From contig CAJTCH010000020.1 of NCBI GenBank assembly GCA_910574715.1, positions 1-64,000 of the forward strand: 64,000 bases of DNA, read 5' to 3'. The stretch is from Lachnospiraceae bacterium. Its GTDB lineage: Bacteria > Bacillota > Clostridia > Lachnospirales > Lachnospiraceae. Made by a program: the position numbers and the translations under genes. Positions 44,455 through 52,614 of the stretch are shown here, piece after piece; positions within the stretch are counted from its first letter, which is position 1, and the number at the start of each line of letters is the position of its first letter. Under the pieces are notes generated by a model. That model was not told the origin of the DNA. It made no database searches and worked only from the letters and a program-made list of their open reading frames with translations.

Positions 44455-45840
44455 TTAATCTGCTGCCTGCCTGATCTCCGCAAGCATCTCCTGTTCTACT
44501 ACTTTATCCACTCCGTCCTTCGGAAGCAGAATGTTCAATATAAGCGCTGTTCCGGCTACCAGGATGATACTGGACTCACCGAAGAACATCTGCACATATT
44601 CTCCCGCGCCTGCCAATGTCTCCTTTGCAAAGGAGATCCCAAGGCCAAGCGCCAGTGATGTTCCGCACAGCAGCATGCTGCGGCTTGTGAATCTGCTCCT
44701 TGATACAAGGCTCATGCCGGACAGTGCGATCATAGAGAATACCACGATCGTCGCTCCGCCGATCACGCAGTTTGGTATGGTAGACAACAGCGCCGACAGC
44801 TTCGGGCAGAATGCCGCAACCACAAGGGTCACCGCCGCGCATCCCATGACGAATCTGCTGCACACCTTGGTCAGAGCCACGATTCCTGAGCACTGGCTGT
44901 AGGTTCCGGTTGCAAAACAATTGAAGAAAGATGAGAAGATGCAGGCAACCGAATTCCCTATGATACCTCCCTGCAGCTCGGAATTCTTAGGCTGTCTGTT
45001 CAGTCCGCCTGTCGCCGATACTGTAAAATCTCCCGTCATCTCTACCGCGTTGATGAAGAACAGCAGTATGAATACAACAGCGAAATCCATATGGAATTCC
45101 AATCCGAACGCCATCGGCTTCGGAAGAGAGAACCATGCCGCCTCCGCCACAGGAGTAAAATCCACGATCCCCCACACAACAGAGACCAGATAACCTGCCA
45201 CCATACCGATCAGGATCGCCGCCGCGTTTACAAGGCCTTTACCGAATCCAGAGCAAAGCATGATCGCCACGATAACGATCCCGCCGATGATCCAGTTATA
45301 TGCCAGACCCGTATCCGGCGATCCCTGGCCTCCCGCCAGATTATACGCCGCTGTCGGGAAACAGGAGACGCCGATGGATACGATGATCGTACCCGTCACG
45401 ATCGGCGGGAAGAACCTGCGCACCTTCGGAAGCGCGAATCCTATGATGATCGACACCAATCCTCCGATCAACTGTGCTCCGAACAGAGCTGCCAGCCCGT
45501 AATTGACCGATACTGAAATACAGATAGGAAGAAACGTATACGTTAATCCCATCATAACCGGCAGACCCGAACCGATCTGAACCTTCCCGAATTTGATCGG
45601 AAATGCCTGGATCAGGGTTGCTACACCCGCACCTAAAAGTGAACATTGCAACAACAGGGTTGATTCGGCCGTTGAAAGTCCTGCTGTCCCTGATACCAGT
45701 AACATGGGAACGATATTTCCCACAAACATCGCAAGCAATTGCTGCAATCCCAGCGGAAATGCCTGCGTAATAGGCGGTCTGCCATCCAATTCATAAATAG
45801 CGGTGCTTCTTGAAGTACTTTCTGAAGTATTCGTTTTCAT
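44455..45840 (-). CDS. NCS2 xanthine/uracil permease (first copy in the cluster)
   Basis: The 461-residue membrane symporter has FPLGLQQLLAMFVGNIVP near the start, GGLNRQPKNSELQGG in the substrate region and FATGTYSQCSGIVALTKV later, which define NCS2. The frame runs upstream to 45987, but GGAAGGG before the ATG at 45840 and the family length support the shorter form, starting MKTNTSESTS. It shares the overall pattern with the permease at 41535-42875 but is clearly diverged, so the two may take up different purines. Confidence 0.88.
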   Translation of the reverse strand: MKTNTSESTSRSTAIYELDGRPPITQAFPLGLQQLLAMFVGNIVPMLLVSGTAGLSTAESTLLLQCSLLGAGVATLIQAFPIKFGKVQIGSGLPVMMGLTYTFLPICISVSVNYGLAALFGAQLIGGLVSIIIGFALPKVRRFFPPIVTGTIIVSIGVSCFPTAAYNLAGGQGSPDTGLAYNWIIGGIVIVAIMLCSGFGKGLVNAAAILIGMVAGYLVSVVWGIVDFTPVAEAAWFSLPKPMAFGLEFHMDFAVVFILLFFINAVEMTGDFTVSATGGLNRQPKNSELQGGIIGNSVACIFSSFFNCFATGTYSQCSGIVALTKVCSRFVMGCAAVTLVVAAFCPKLSALLSTIPNCVIGGATIVVFSMIALSGMSLVSRSRFTSRSMLLCGTSLALGLGISFAKETLAGAGEYVQMFFGESSIILVAGTALILNILLPKDGVDKVVEQEMLAEIRQAAD

Positions 45841-46153
45841 TTTTACCCTTCCATTTTGTCCGAACGGGGGCTTCTTCCCGTTCTTAAGACTGCTCGAAAC
45901 TGCTTTCGGACAGTCTCCAACGACTGACTTCGTAGTGCCCCGCAGGATACCCGCACGGCATCCGGTTCTAATATCTTCTAATGTCACAATACAAATATTA
46001 ATATCCTGCGTACATGCAGAGAATGCATCTTCCCTCCCGTTCGGAACACATGCTTAAGTGGTTGACTAAAGTCAGTGAAAGCCAACCGCCTCACAAGGGA
46101 CCATGCCCTCATGCCGAACTCTTCATATCTTCTCTTTTCGTCTTTTTCATCTC
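45841..46153. other. Spacer with inverted repeats between hyuA and the permease
   Basis: No gene is supported. The spacer contains TCCGAACGGG at 45859-45868 with its complement near 46036-46045, and a local hairpin GAACGGG ... CCCGTTC at 45862-45884. The words resemble the ends of the inverted-repeat element at 48513-48691, and the distance is similar, but no target duplication is seen. Confidence 0.5.
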
Positions 46154-47515
46154 TTACCGGCAGAATAAGAATCTTCCCTCCGGCTTCTCCATTACCCACT
46201 CTCCTTTTCTCTTAGCTTGTATACCCTTCACAAATACATCCTGTATCTGATAAGTAACCTCAAATCCTTCAAACGGCGTATAATCTACATCCTGACACAG
46301 CGTTCCGGCACTGATCCTGTGAGGTGCATCTCCCCTCACGATGACCAGATCCGCATCGCCTCCCGCCCTTATCGTCCCTTTTACAGGATGAAGACCGAAG
46401 AGCCTTGCCGGTTCTGTACACAGAAGACTTACTAATTTCTCCAGAGGTATCCCTCTCCTGCTTCCGTATTCCAGCATCAGTTCCATACGTGTCTCTATTC
46501 CCGGGGTTCCGTTTGGAATCCTTGTGAAATCCTCTTTCCCCAGGTCCTTCTGCCCATGAAACCGGAAGGAACAATGATCCGTGGAGACTGCGTCGATCGT
46601 ACCATCCGCAAGCGCCTTCCAGAGCGCCTCCTGATCGGCTTTCGTCCGAAGCGGCGGTGAGAGCACATATTTGGCGCTCTCGAATCCGGGCAGATCGTAT
46701 AGGCTCTCGTCCAGGAGCAGATATTGCGGACAGGTCTCGGCATAAACTCTCTGACCTCTTTGTTTGGCCTGCCTAATGACCTCAGCCGCTTCCTTCGTGC
46801 TGACATGCACGATATAGACCGGTACGTCCGCCATAGCTGCGAAGTCGATCACCCTCGATACTGCTTCCTTCTCCGTCAGATTCGGCCGGGACTTGGGATG
46901 ATTCCTGATATCGGATGCGTTCTCTTCTCTTAACTGCCGCTGCAGGCGCCTTAACACATCACCGTTCTCACAGTGCACGCACAGCAATGTATCCAGTTCC
47001 TTCATCTCCTGAAGAATCCCAAAGAGCTGTTCGTCATACACTCCGATACCGTCCTGATATGCCGTATAGGCTTTGAAAGAAGTAATACCCTGCTCCTTCA
47101 TGCGGACAAGCTGCTCCTTCATGCCTTCGTCCCATCCTGACACGGTCATATGGAACCCATAATCACAGTATGCCCGTCCTTCTGATTTCTTACGCCAGCA
47201 ATTCAGGCCGTCCATTAGAGTCTCCCCCTCGTCATACTCCGGAAAGTCCATAACGGTCGTGGTTCCTCCCATAACAGCAGCCCGCGTCCCGGTCAGATAA
47301 TCATCCGACGTCATACATTCTCCGGCAGGCATATCAATATGCGTATGCACATCCACGCCTCCCGGCAGGATATAGGCCCCTTCTGCATCCAGGACTTCTT
47401 CTTCTCCTTCCGGTTCTAATTCTGTCCCGACTGCCGTGATCTTCCCGTCTCTTATACGCAAGCCGCCTTCAAAGCGTCCGTCTTCTGTTACAATGATCCC
47501 ATTCTTAATCAGCAT
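46154..47515 (-). CDS. hyuA: Dihydropyrimidinase/hydantoinase-type amidohydrolase
   Basis: The 453-residue enzyme opens cyclic amides. Motifs are GGVDVHTHIDMP (metal HxH) near residue 53, the carboxylated Lys in TSFKAYTAY near 148, VCVHCENGD-like LCVHCENGD near 180, YIVHVSTKEA near 230 and STDHCSF near 310. In the purine pathway it would open a ring of an oxidised purine product. It begins 4 bases after the dipeptidase stop. Allantoinase activity is a near alternative. Confidence 0.88.
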   Translation of the reverse strand: MLIKNGIIVTEDGRFEGGLRIRDGKITAVGTELEPEGEEEVLDAEGAYILPGGVDVHTHIDMPAGECMTSDDYLTGTRAAVMGGTTTVMDFPEYDEGETLMDGLNCWRKKSEGRAYCDYGFHMTVSGWDEGMKEQLVRMKEQGITSFKAYTAYQDGIGVYDEQLFGILQEMKELDTLLCVHCENGDVLRRLQRQLREENASDIRNHPKSRPNLTEKEAVSRVIDFAAMADVPVYIVHVSTKEAAEVIRQAKQRGQRVYAETCPQYLLLDESLYDLPGFESAKYVLSPPLRTKADQEALWKALADGTIDAVSTDHCSFRFHGQKDLGKEDFTRIPNGTPGIETRMELMLEYGSRRGIPLEKLVSLLCTEPARLFGLHPVKGTIRAGGDADLVIVRGDAPHRISAGTLCQDVDYTPFEGFEVTYQIQDVFVKGIQAKRKGEWVMEKPEGRFLFCR

Positions 47516-47519
47516 TTTG

Positions 47520-48446
47520 CTACCTCAAGTTCTTTTTAAAGAAATCCAATGCATTCTCAAAAAACATCTTATCTATGGTTCTCTCAGAGACTCCCCTTGT
47601 GAGAAGATACTCTGCAGAGCGGGCGAATTTGACCGGGGTATCCAGTGTCTCGTCTATATCCGCACCGTCAAAATCACTTCCGCAGGCGATAATATCTTCG
47701 CCGCCAAGCTCCAGCATCCGGCTTACATGCCGGTACATGCTGTCTAAGTCTCCCTTATGGTCGTCCGCCAAGAACTGCTCATACAGATTCACGCCCACCA
47801 GTCCCTTACGGTTAATCATCTCCTTGAACTGCGCTTCCGTCAGATTCCTCTTATGAGAACATACGGAACGTAAATTGGAGTGGGTCGCAATAAACGGCTT
47901 CCCGGCAATCCCGCACAGCTCCTCGAACCCCCTGTCATTCAGGTGGGACACATCTACGATGATCCCCGCCTCTTCCATCCGCTTTACAGCCTGCCGCCCG
48001 AAAGGTGTAAGCCCCTGATCGGTCCGCTGCCCGCTGCCAAGCTCGTTCGGCCCGTTCCACACAAGCGTCATCATCTTGACGCCGTTTGCCGCAAGATAGT
48101 CTACGTTATCAAGAGATCCCGCAAGAGCCGCGCCGCTCTCAACCGCCAGTATCACCGCACATCTGCCTTCCGCAGTGATCCGTTCAATATCCCCCGGCGT
48201 ACATACCAACTCCGCCATCTCACTCTGCTTCCTAAGAAGCAGATCCAGATATTCCTTATGATCACGGAAATACTGAACCGCCTCTTCACCCCTGACATCA
48301 TCAGGAATGAAAACAGCCATCGTCTGACACAGCCTCCTAAACTTATCAAGCTCCTTCAGCGAAAACTGCGTCTTCCCACACAAGAAATCAGATTGTTCTT
48401 TCTTATAGTTAACGATCGAATCACAATGCAAATCAAACAACTGCAA
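47520..48446 (-). CDS. M19 membrane-dipeptidase-like zinc hydrolase
   Basis: The 308-residue protein has the renal-dipeptidase pattern: FDLHCDSIVNY at the start (metal HxD), VILAVESGAAL near 110 (bridging Glu), VDVSHLND and ATHSNLRSVCSHKRN near 190-215, and GSDFDG near 265. A longer frame reaches an ATG at 48500, but AAGGGGTGG is well placed before a TTG at 48446, which gives the usual family start just before FDLHCD. It has no signal peptide in that form. Within the cluster it probably hydrolyses an amide or dipeptide-like intermediate. Confidence 0.78.
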   Translation of the reverse strand: MQLFDLHCDSIVNYKKEQSDFLCGKTQFSLKELDKFRRLCQTMAVFIPDDVRGEEAVQYFRDHKEYLDLLLRKQSEMAELVCTPGDIERITAEGRCAVILAVESGAALAGSLDNVDYLAANGVKMMTLVWNGPNELGSGQRTDQGLTPFGRQAVKRMEEAGIIVDVSHLNDRGFEELCGIAGKPFIATHSNLRSVCSHKRNLTEAQFKEMINRKGLVGVNLYEQFLADDHKGDLDSMYRHVSRMLELGGEDIIACGSDFDGADIDETLDTPVKFARSAEYLLTRGVSERTIDKMFFENALDFFKKNLR

Positions 48447-48512
48447 ACTACCACCCCTTTCAAAAATATAAACACTTCCGCCCGTTCGGCTGGAATCCAT
48501 TTGTAATATACA

Positions 48513-48691
48513 GGCCGTTCGGAGATGTCCGTCCTCTAAGCGGACATTCCAGGGCGTCTTTAGCGCAGATGAAATCCACGGCTTACGGAGACTTAGGCAT
48601 GAAGGCTTTCCTGAATGCCTTAGTCGAAGTTAGCTGTTAGTTCAGCGAAGCGTTGCCCAGTCCGCGTGAGGACGGACATCTCCGAACGGCC
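48513..48691. repeat. 179-bp element with perfect 24-bp inverted ends
   Basis: Arms at 48513-48536 and 48668-48691 are perfect reverse complements, beginning GGCCGTTCGGAGATGTCC. The interior has no long frame and further palindromic pieces. No target duplication is visible in the flanks. It lies in the purine operon between the YgeY and dipeptidase genes and would fold into a long hairpin in the mRNA. Confidence 0.85.
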
Positions 48692-48733
48692 GTCCCCATT
48701 GCAACCCTCTTCCACCCGAACGCCCAAATATAC

Positions 48734-49918
48734 CTACTTAAGCAGCGCCTTCATCACTCCGTAATAGCTCTCTGTCACCTTCACAAGCTGCTCAATCTCA
48801 ATATATTCATTGATGGTATGCGCAAGATTCTCCTTAGAAGGCCCGATACCAAGCGTCTTGATTCCTGCCTCGCCCGCATAATGGCTTCCGTTCGTACAGA
48901 AGTTATAATTCGTGATCGTCGGATTCAGCCCAAGCGCCTTCATCTCCTTATACACATCCTGTACAAACGGCTCGTTCTCATCATACAACCAGCCCGGGAA
49001 GAATCTCTCGCTGCTGATCTTATTGCCGGTATAGCACTCTTCTTCCATCTCCACGAAGGACACCTTCGCCTTTAACGCGGAATCTTCCTTCATCATCTGA
49101 TCCAGCAGCTCCTGGATCGGTGCAAGCACGCTCTCCTTCGTCTCTCCTACCAGAAGGCGTCTGTCATAGGTTGCCCGGCAGTAATCCGGCACTACGGAAG
49201 CCCCCGGATACGGTGAGGACTTGATATCCACAAGCTCTAAGATCCCGTCTCCAAGTACCGGATGATTGGTCGGCTTAAGCCCCTGGATCGCCTCGATCAC
49301 CTTACACATCTTGTATACGGCATTCACGCCCTTCTCCGGGTTGGCAGAATGCGCCGGCACGCCGAAGGTCTCAACCTTAAGCTCCCCGCGGCCTCTCTGG
49401 CCGATCTTGATATTTAACTGAGAAGCCTCTCCAATTACCACGTAATCCGGCTTCACATAAGCGCTGATCTCTCTTGCCGCAACTCCCTCGAAGCACTCCT
49501 CGTGTACAACGCCTGCCACATAGATATCACCGGGGAAATTATAATCACAGTCCTTCGCATAGTAGATTGCCGCTGCCATCATGGAGGACAGAGCTCCCTT
49601 CATATCAGAAGTTCCTCTTCCGTACATCTTCCCGTCTATGATCTCTGCTCCGAACGGATCGTGCTCCCATGCACTCTCATCCGGTACCGGAACGGTGTCC
49701 ATGTGTCCGTCGAACAGGATCTTCGGTCCGGGCTGTTTGCCCTTGATATGGCAGATACAGTTCCCATACTTATCCACATGTACGTCTGTGAAGCCTTCCT
49801 GGTCACAGAACTGCTTCATCTCCTCTACCACCTTGTCTTCGTGGCCGCTGTAGCTCTTTGCCTGGATCATCTTTTGGCAAAATGCGACCAGCTTCTCTTC
49901 TCTTTCCTTGCTAAGCAT
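48734..49918 (-). CDS. ygeY: YgeY-type M20 hydrolase
   Basis: The 394-residue protein is a cytoplasmic M20-family zinc hydrolase of the YgeY group, a set linked to selenium-dependent purine metabolism. Motifs are LFDGHMDTVP near residue 75 (metal HxD), GRGTSDMKGAL near 105, VVHEECFEG near 145 and the dimerisation-domain His in GVPAHSANPEKGV near 195. The C-terminal HTINEY near 380 supplies the last ligand. Known work on gut purine degraders places ygeY beside ygeX. The likely substrate is a carbamoyl or ureido intermediate. Confidence 0.9.
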   Translation of the reverse strand: MLSKEREEKLVAFCQKMIQAKSYSGHEDKVVEEMKQFCDQEGFTDVHVDKYGNCICHIKGKQPGPKILFDGHMDTVPVPDESAWEHDPFGAEIIDGKMYGRGTSDMKGALSSMMAAAIYYAKDCDYNFPGDIYVAGVVHEECFEGVAAREISAYVKPDYVVIGEASQLNIKIGQRGRGELKVETFGVPAHSANPEKGVNAVYKMCKVIEAIQGLKPTNHPVLGDGILELVDIKSSPYPGASVVPDYCRATYDRRLLVGETKESVLAPIQELLDQMMKEDSALKAKVSFVEMEEECYTGNKISSERFFPGWLYDENEPFVQDVYKEMKALGLNPTITNYNFCTNGSHYAGEAGIKTLGIGPSKENLAHTINEYIEIEQLVKVTESYYGVMKALLK

Positions 49919-49946
49919 ATTGATTTCCTCCTTACTTTATGTATCA

Positions 49947-51143
49947 TTAGTTAAATGAATTGTAGAATTCGATTGATTTCCTCTCAAGCTCCAGATCTTC
50001 CTCTGTCTGCGCGGCACGTTTCCCCGTGAGCGCTCCTGTCGGACAGACATCCAGACACAATCCGCAGAAACGGCATTTCTCAAGATCCACATGCATCTCA
50101 GGGAAGGATAAGGTTCTGGCATCATAACAGCATGCAGCCACACATTTGCCGCAGGAGATACATTTCTTCTTCCCATCCTCTTTATATGGCTCGAATGCAA
50201 AATCTAACTTGCTGACATACTCCTTCTTCGGGAAATTCGGAAGCGCCGCACGGTTCACTTCTTCGATGGAGTGATAGCCAAGCTCTGCCAGTCTCTTCGA
50301 GAGGTCATAGCACAGCTTCTCCACATACTCGACTCCCTTAAGGATTCCTACCGTACAGATGCCCGCGCCCATGGCTCCCGCCATCATGTATTCAATGGCA
50401 TTGTCCGCGCTCATCACGCCGCCGGATGCGTACAGGTTCTTAAGCTCTGGATGATTGCGGGCGATCTCGGCATTAATGCGCATGGAGATGGGCCTCATAG
50501 CCGCTCCCGTCATCCAGCCGTAGCCGTCTGCGCTCATCATCTCCGGGCGTGCCTTCTCGATGTCGATCTTAAGCGTCGGCCCGATGGAGTCGATGGCACA
50601 TAAGCCGTCTGCTCCGTGCTCCAGGCACTTCTTCGCCGTTCCCACCGGGTCAGGCCAGTTGCCGCTCAGCTTGCAGATCACCGGGATCTTCACATGCGCC
50701 TTCGTGTAATCCAGCATAGGGATCAGCGTATCCTCCGTATAGGATACCAGCTCAATGATGTGCGCTCCCGCCTTCTCTACCTCGCCGACGATCTCCTGCG
50801 CCTCTTCAAGCGTATGGCCGACGCTTGCGATCACGATTGCTCCCGCCTTCACCGTCTCCGGGATCTCCTTCTCATACCACTGCTGCCTGTCGCTGTCCGC
50901 CCATTTCTCACAGTTGATCAGGGAGTCATTATTTACCGTTCCCATGTGATGGACCGGATTGATCGCCGCTGACTTGCGGATGGTCTTCGTAACCACCGCT
51001 CCGCAGCCTGCCTTGAAGCCCTTGATCATACCCTCCGCTCCGTAAGTAAGCGGTCCTGATGACAGGATATATGGACTCTGAAGCTTATAACCGCAGAATT
51101 CTATTCCGATATCTGCCCCTGTCACTTTCTCTTTCTCAAACAT
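49947..51143 (-). CDS. PreA-like dihydropyrimidine dehydrogenase with 4Fe-4S clusters
   Basis: The 398-residue protein has an FMN-binding TIM barrel of the dihydroorotate/dihydropyrimidine dehydrogenase type (SPYILSSGPLTYGAEG, ICKLSGNW, NLYASGGVMSADNA) and a C-terminal ferredoxin part with two motifs, CISCGKCVAACCY and CRFCGLCLDVCP near 340 and 375. In bacterial DPD, PreA needs the FAD/NAD partner PreT, which is missing here. It may therefore take electrons from another carrier and reduce a purine- or pyrimidine-derived ring before opening by the hydantoinase. This pathway role is inferred. Confidence 0.82.
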   Translation of the reverse strand: MFEKEKVTGADIGIEFCGYKLQSPYILSSGPLTYGAEGMIKGFKAGCGAVVTKTIRKSAAINPVHHMGTVNNDSLINCEKWADSDRQQWYEKEIPETVKAGAIVIASVGHTLEEAQEIVGEVEKAGAHIIELVSYTEDTLIPMLDYTKAHVKIPVICKLSGNWPDPVGTAKKCLEHGADGLCAIDSIGPTLKIDIEKARPEMMSADGYGWMTGAAMRPISMRINAEIARNHPELKNLYASGGVMSADNAIEYMMAGAMGAGICTVGILKGVEYVEKLCYDLSKRLAELGYHSIEEVNRAALPNFPKKEYVSKLDFAFEPYKEDGKKKCISCGKCVAACCYDARTLSFPEMHVDLEKCRFCGLCLDVCPTGALTGKRAAQTEEDLELERKSIEFYNSFN

Positions 51144-51187
51144 GCTCGTTTCTCCTTTCTATTCTCTGCATGTAATCTGCTTATATT

Positions 51188-51679
51188 TTAAATCTGTTCT
51201 CTGTGTGCTTCCTTCAACTGCTGTGCCGCCTCATAGATCGCGACGGTAAGCTGCTCATAGCCCGTACACCGGCACAGATTCCCTGAGATCGCCCTTCGGA
51301 TCTCTTCTTTGGTGGCATCCGGGTTCTCGTCTAACAACGCCTTGGCGCTCATCACGAATCCCGGTGTGCAGAATCCGCATTGCAGCGCATGATTTTCAAG
51401 GATCGCTTCCTGGATCGGATCCAGCTTCCCGTCTGCTCCCACGCCTTCAATCGTTATGACTTCTCTTCCTTCCACGGAACCGATCGGCACCAGACAGGAA
51501 GTTACTGCCTTCCCGTCCAGGATGACCGTACAGGCCCCGCATTCTCCAACGGCGCAGCCTTCCTTGGTTCCTGTAAGCTTAAGAGTATCCCTGAGCACAT
51601 CCAGAAGCCTTTCGTTCGGATATGCCTCTACCGTTACCGGTTTTTTATTTATGATGAAATTCACTTCTATTTTCTTCAT
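51188..51679 (-). CDS. xdhC: Xanthine dehydrogenase 2Fe-2S subunit (first set)
   Basis: The 163-residue subunit holds GTKEGCAVGECGACTVI near residue 38 and CGFCTPGFVM with LCRCTGYEQL near 100 and 137, the full set of eight cysteines for two [2Fe-2S] clusters. It links the molybdenum and FAD subunits encoded just upstream. Its motifs follow the textbook pattern, unlike the second set. Confidence 0.92.
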   Translation of the reverse strand: MKKIEVNFIINKKPVTVEAYPNERLLDVLRDTLKLTGTKEGCAVGECGACTVILDGKAVTSCLVPIGSVEGREVITIEGVGADGKLDPIQEAILENHALQCGFCTPGFVMSAKALLDENPDATKEEIRRAISGNLCRCTGYEQLTVAIYEAAQQLKEAHREQI

Positions 51680-51721
51680 CTTGATCCTCCGATTATATGG
51701 TCAGTTTCTTATGCAAGTTTC

Positions 51722-52600
51722 TTATGCAAATTGGCTGCCGCAACACTCTGTAAGCGCGTCCTCTACGATGGCCTCCACCGCCGGCTGCTTGTATTCCGTA
51801 GACCAGCGGATTCCGGTGCGCCTGATCATCTCTTCCGATACCGCCTTCCCTGCTTCCCTCCACAGTTCTTCTGACGGTTTTCTTCCTATTAGTATATTCT
51901 CTGCCGTCTCTACCCGGTCCGGCGTGCTGAATATACAGCCCGGAGCGATCCGTGCGAAGTCTATCCTTCCCTCTTCGTCAAGCCTTAACGCCGCTGAAAC
52001 ATTCAGTCTGGATATCGCGAGAGCCTTCCTTCTTCCAAGCTTGGCGAATCCTGTGACCGTACCCTCGGGAAGCTTCCTGACGGTAAATTCTTTCACGAAC
52101 TCATCTTCTTTGAGGCCGACCTTGCCCTGTCCTGTGTAGAAATCCTTAAGCGTGACCACACGCTCCCCGTCTCTTCCTCTGATCACCGTCCAAGCGTCCA
52201 GTGCGATCAGAGGCGTCAGCGGATCCGCCGCCGGGGACGCATTGCAGATACTTCCTCCGATGGTTCCGCGGTTCCGAATCTGCGGAGAACCTACGGTAGA
52301 CGCCGCTTTCCCGAGAAATGGGATCCATCTTTCTATCACTTCTGACCGCTCCAGATCCGTATGGGTCGTAAGCGCCCCGATATGGATCTGATCTCCCTCT
52401 TCCCTGATATACCGAAGCTCATCTTCGAGAAAAGACAGATCCAGGAGACATTCCAATTCTTTCCATCGCTTATCTTTCTCTCGAATCTGTACCATGATAT
52501 CCGTACCGCCGGCTACAATACGCGCTTTTCCCTGATATCTGGCAAGCACCTCACACACCTCATCTGGCGTTTCCGCTCTATAATAATCATATTTAAACAT
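51722..52600 (-). CDS. xdhB: Xanthine dehydrogenase FAD subunit (first set)
   Basis: The 292-residue protein has ARIVAGGTDIMVQIREK near residue 30 (FAD pyrophosphate loop), STVGSPQIRNRGTIGGSI near 100 and a C-terminal CO-dehydrogenase flavoprotein domain. It accepts electrons from the 2Fe-2S subunit and passes them to NAD or another acceptor. It follows the molybdenum subunit gene by 14 bases and is the only FAD subunit of this type in the window. Confidence 0.92.
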   Translation of the reverse strand: MFKYDYYRAETPDEVCEVLARYQGKARIVAGGTDIMVQIREKDKRWKELECLLDLSFLEDELRYIREEGDQIHIGALTTHTDLERSEVIERWIPFLGKAASTVGSPQIRNRGTIGGSICNASPAADPLTPLIALDAWTVIRGRDGERVVTLKDFYTGQGKVGLKEDEFVKEFTVRKLPEGTVTGFAKLGRRKALAISRLNVSAALRLDEEGRIDFARIAPGCIFSTPDRVETAENILIGRKPSEELWREAGKAVSEEMIRRTGIRWSTEYKQPAVEAIVEDALTECCGSQFA

Positions 52601-52614
52601 ATGCGTTTTCCTTT

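Noticed and set aside
45841-45987. An N-terminal extension of the permease at 44455-45840
   Set aside because: The extension has no family match, is formed from inverted repeats, and a good ribosome binding site stands before the ATG at 45840.
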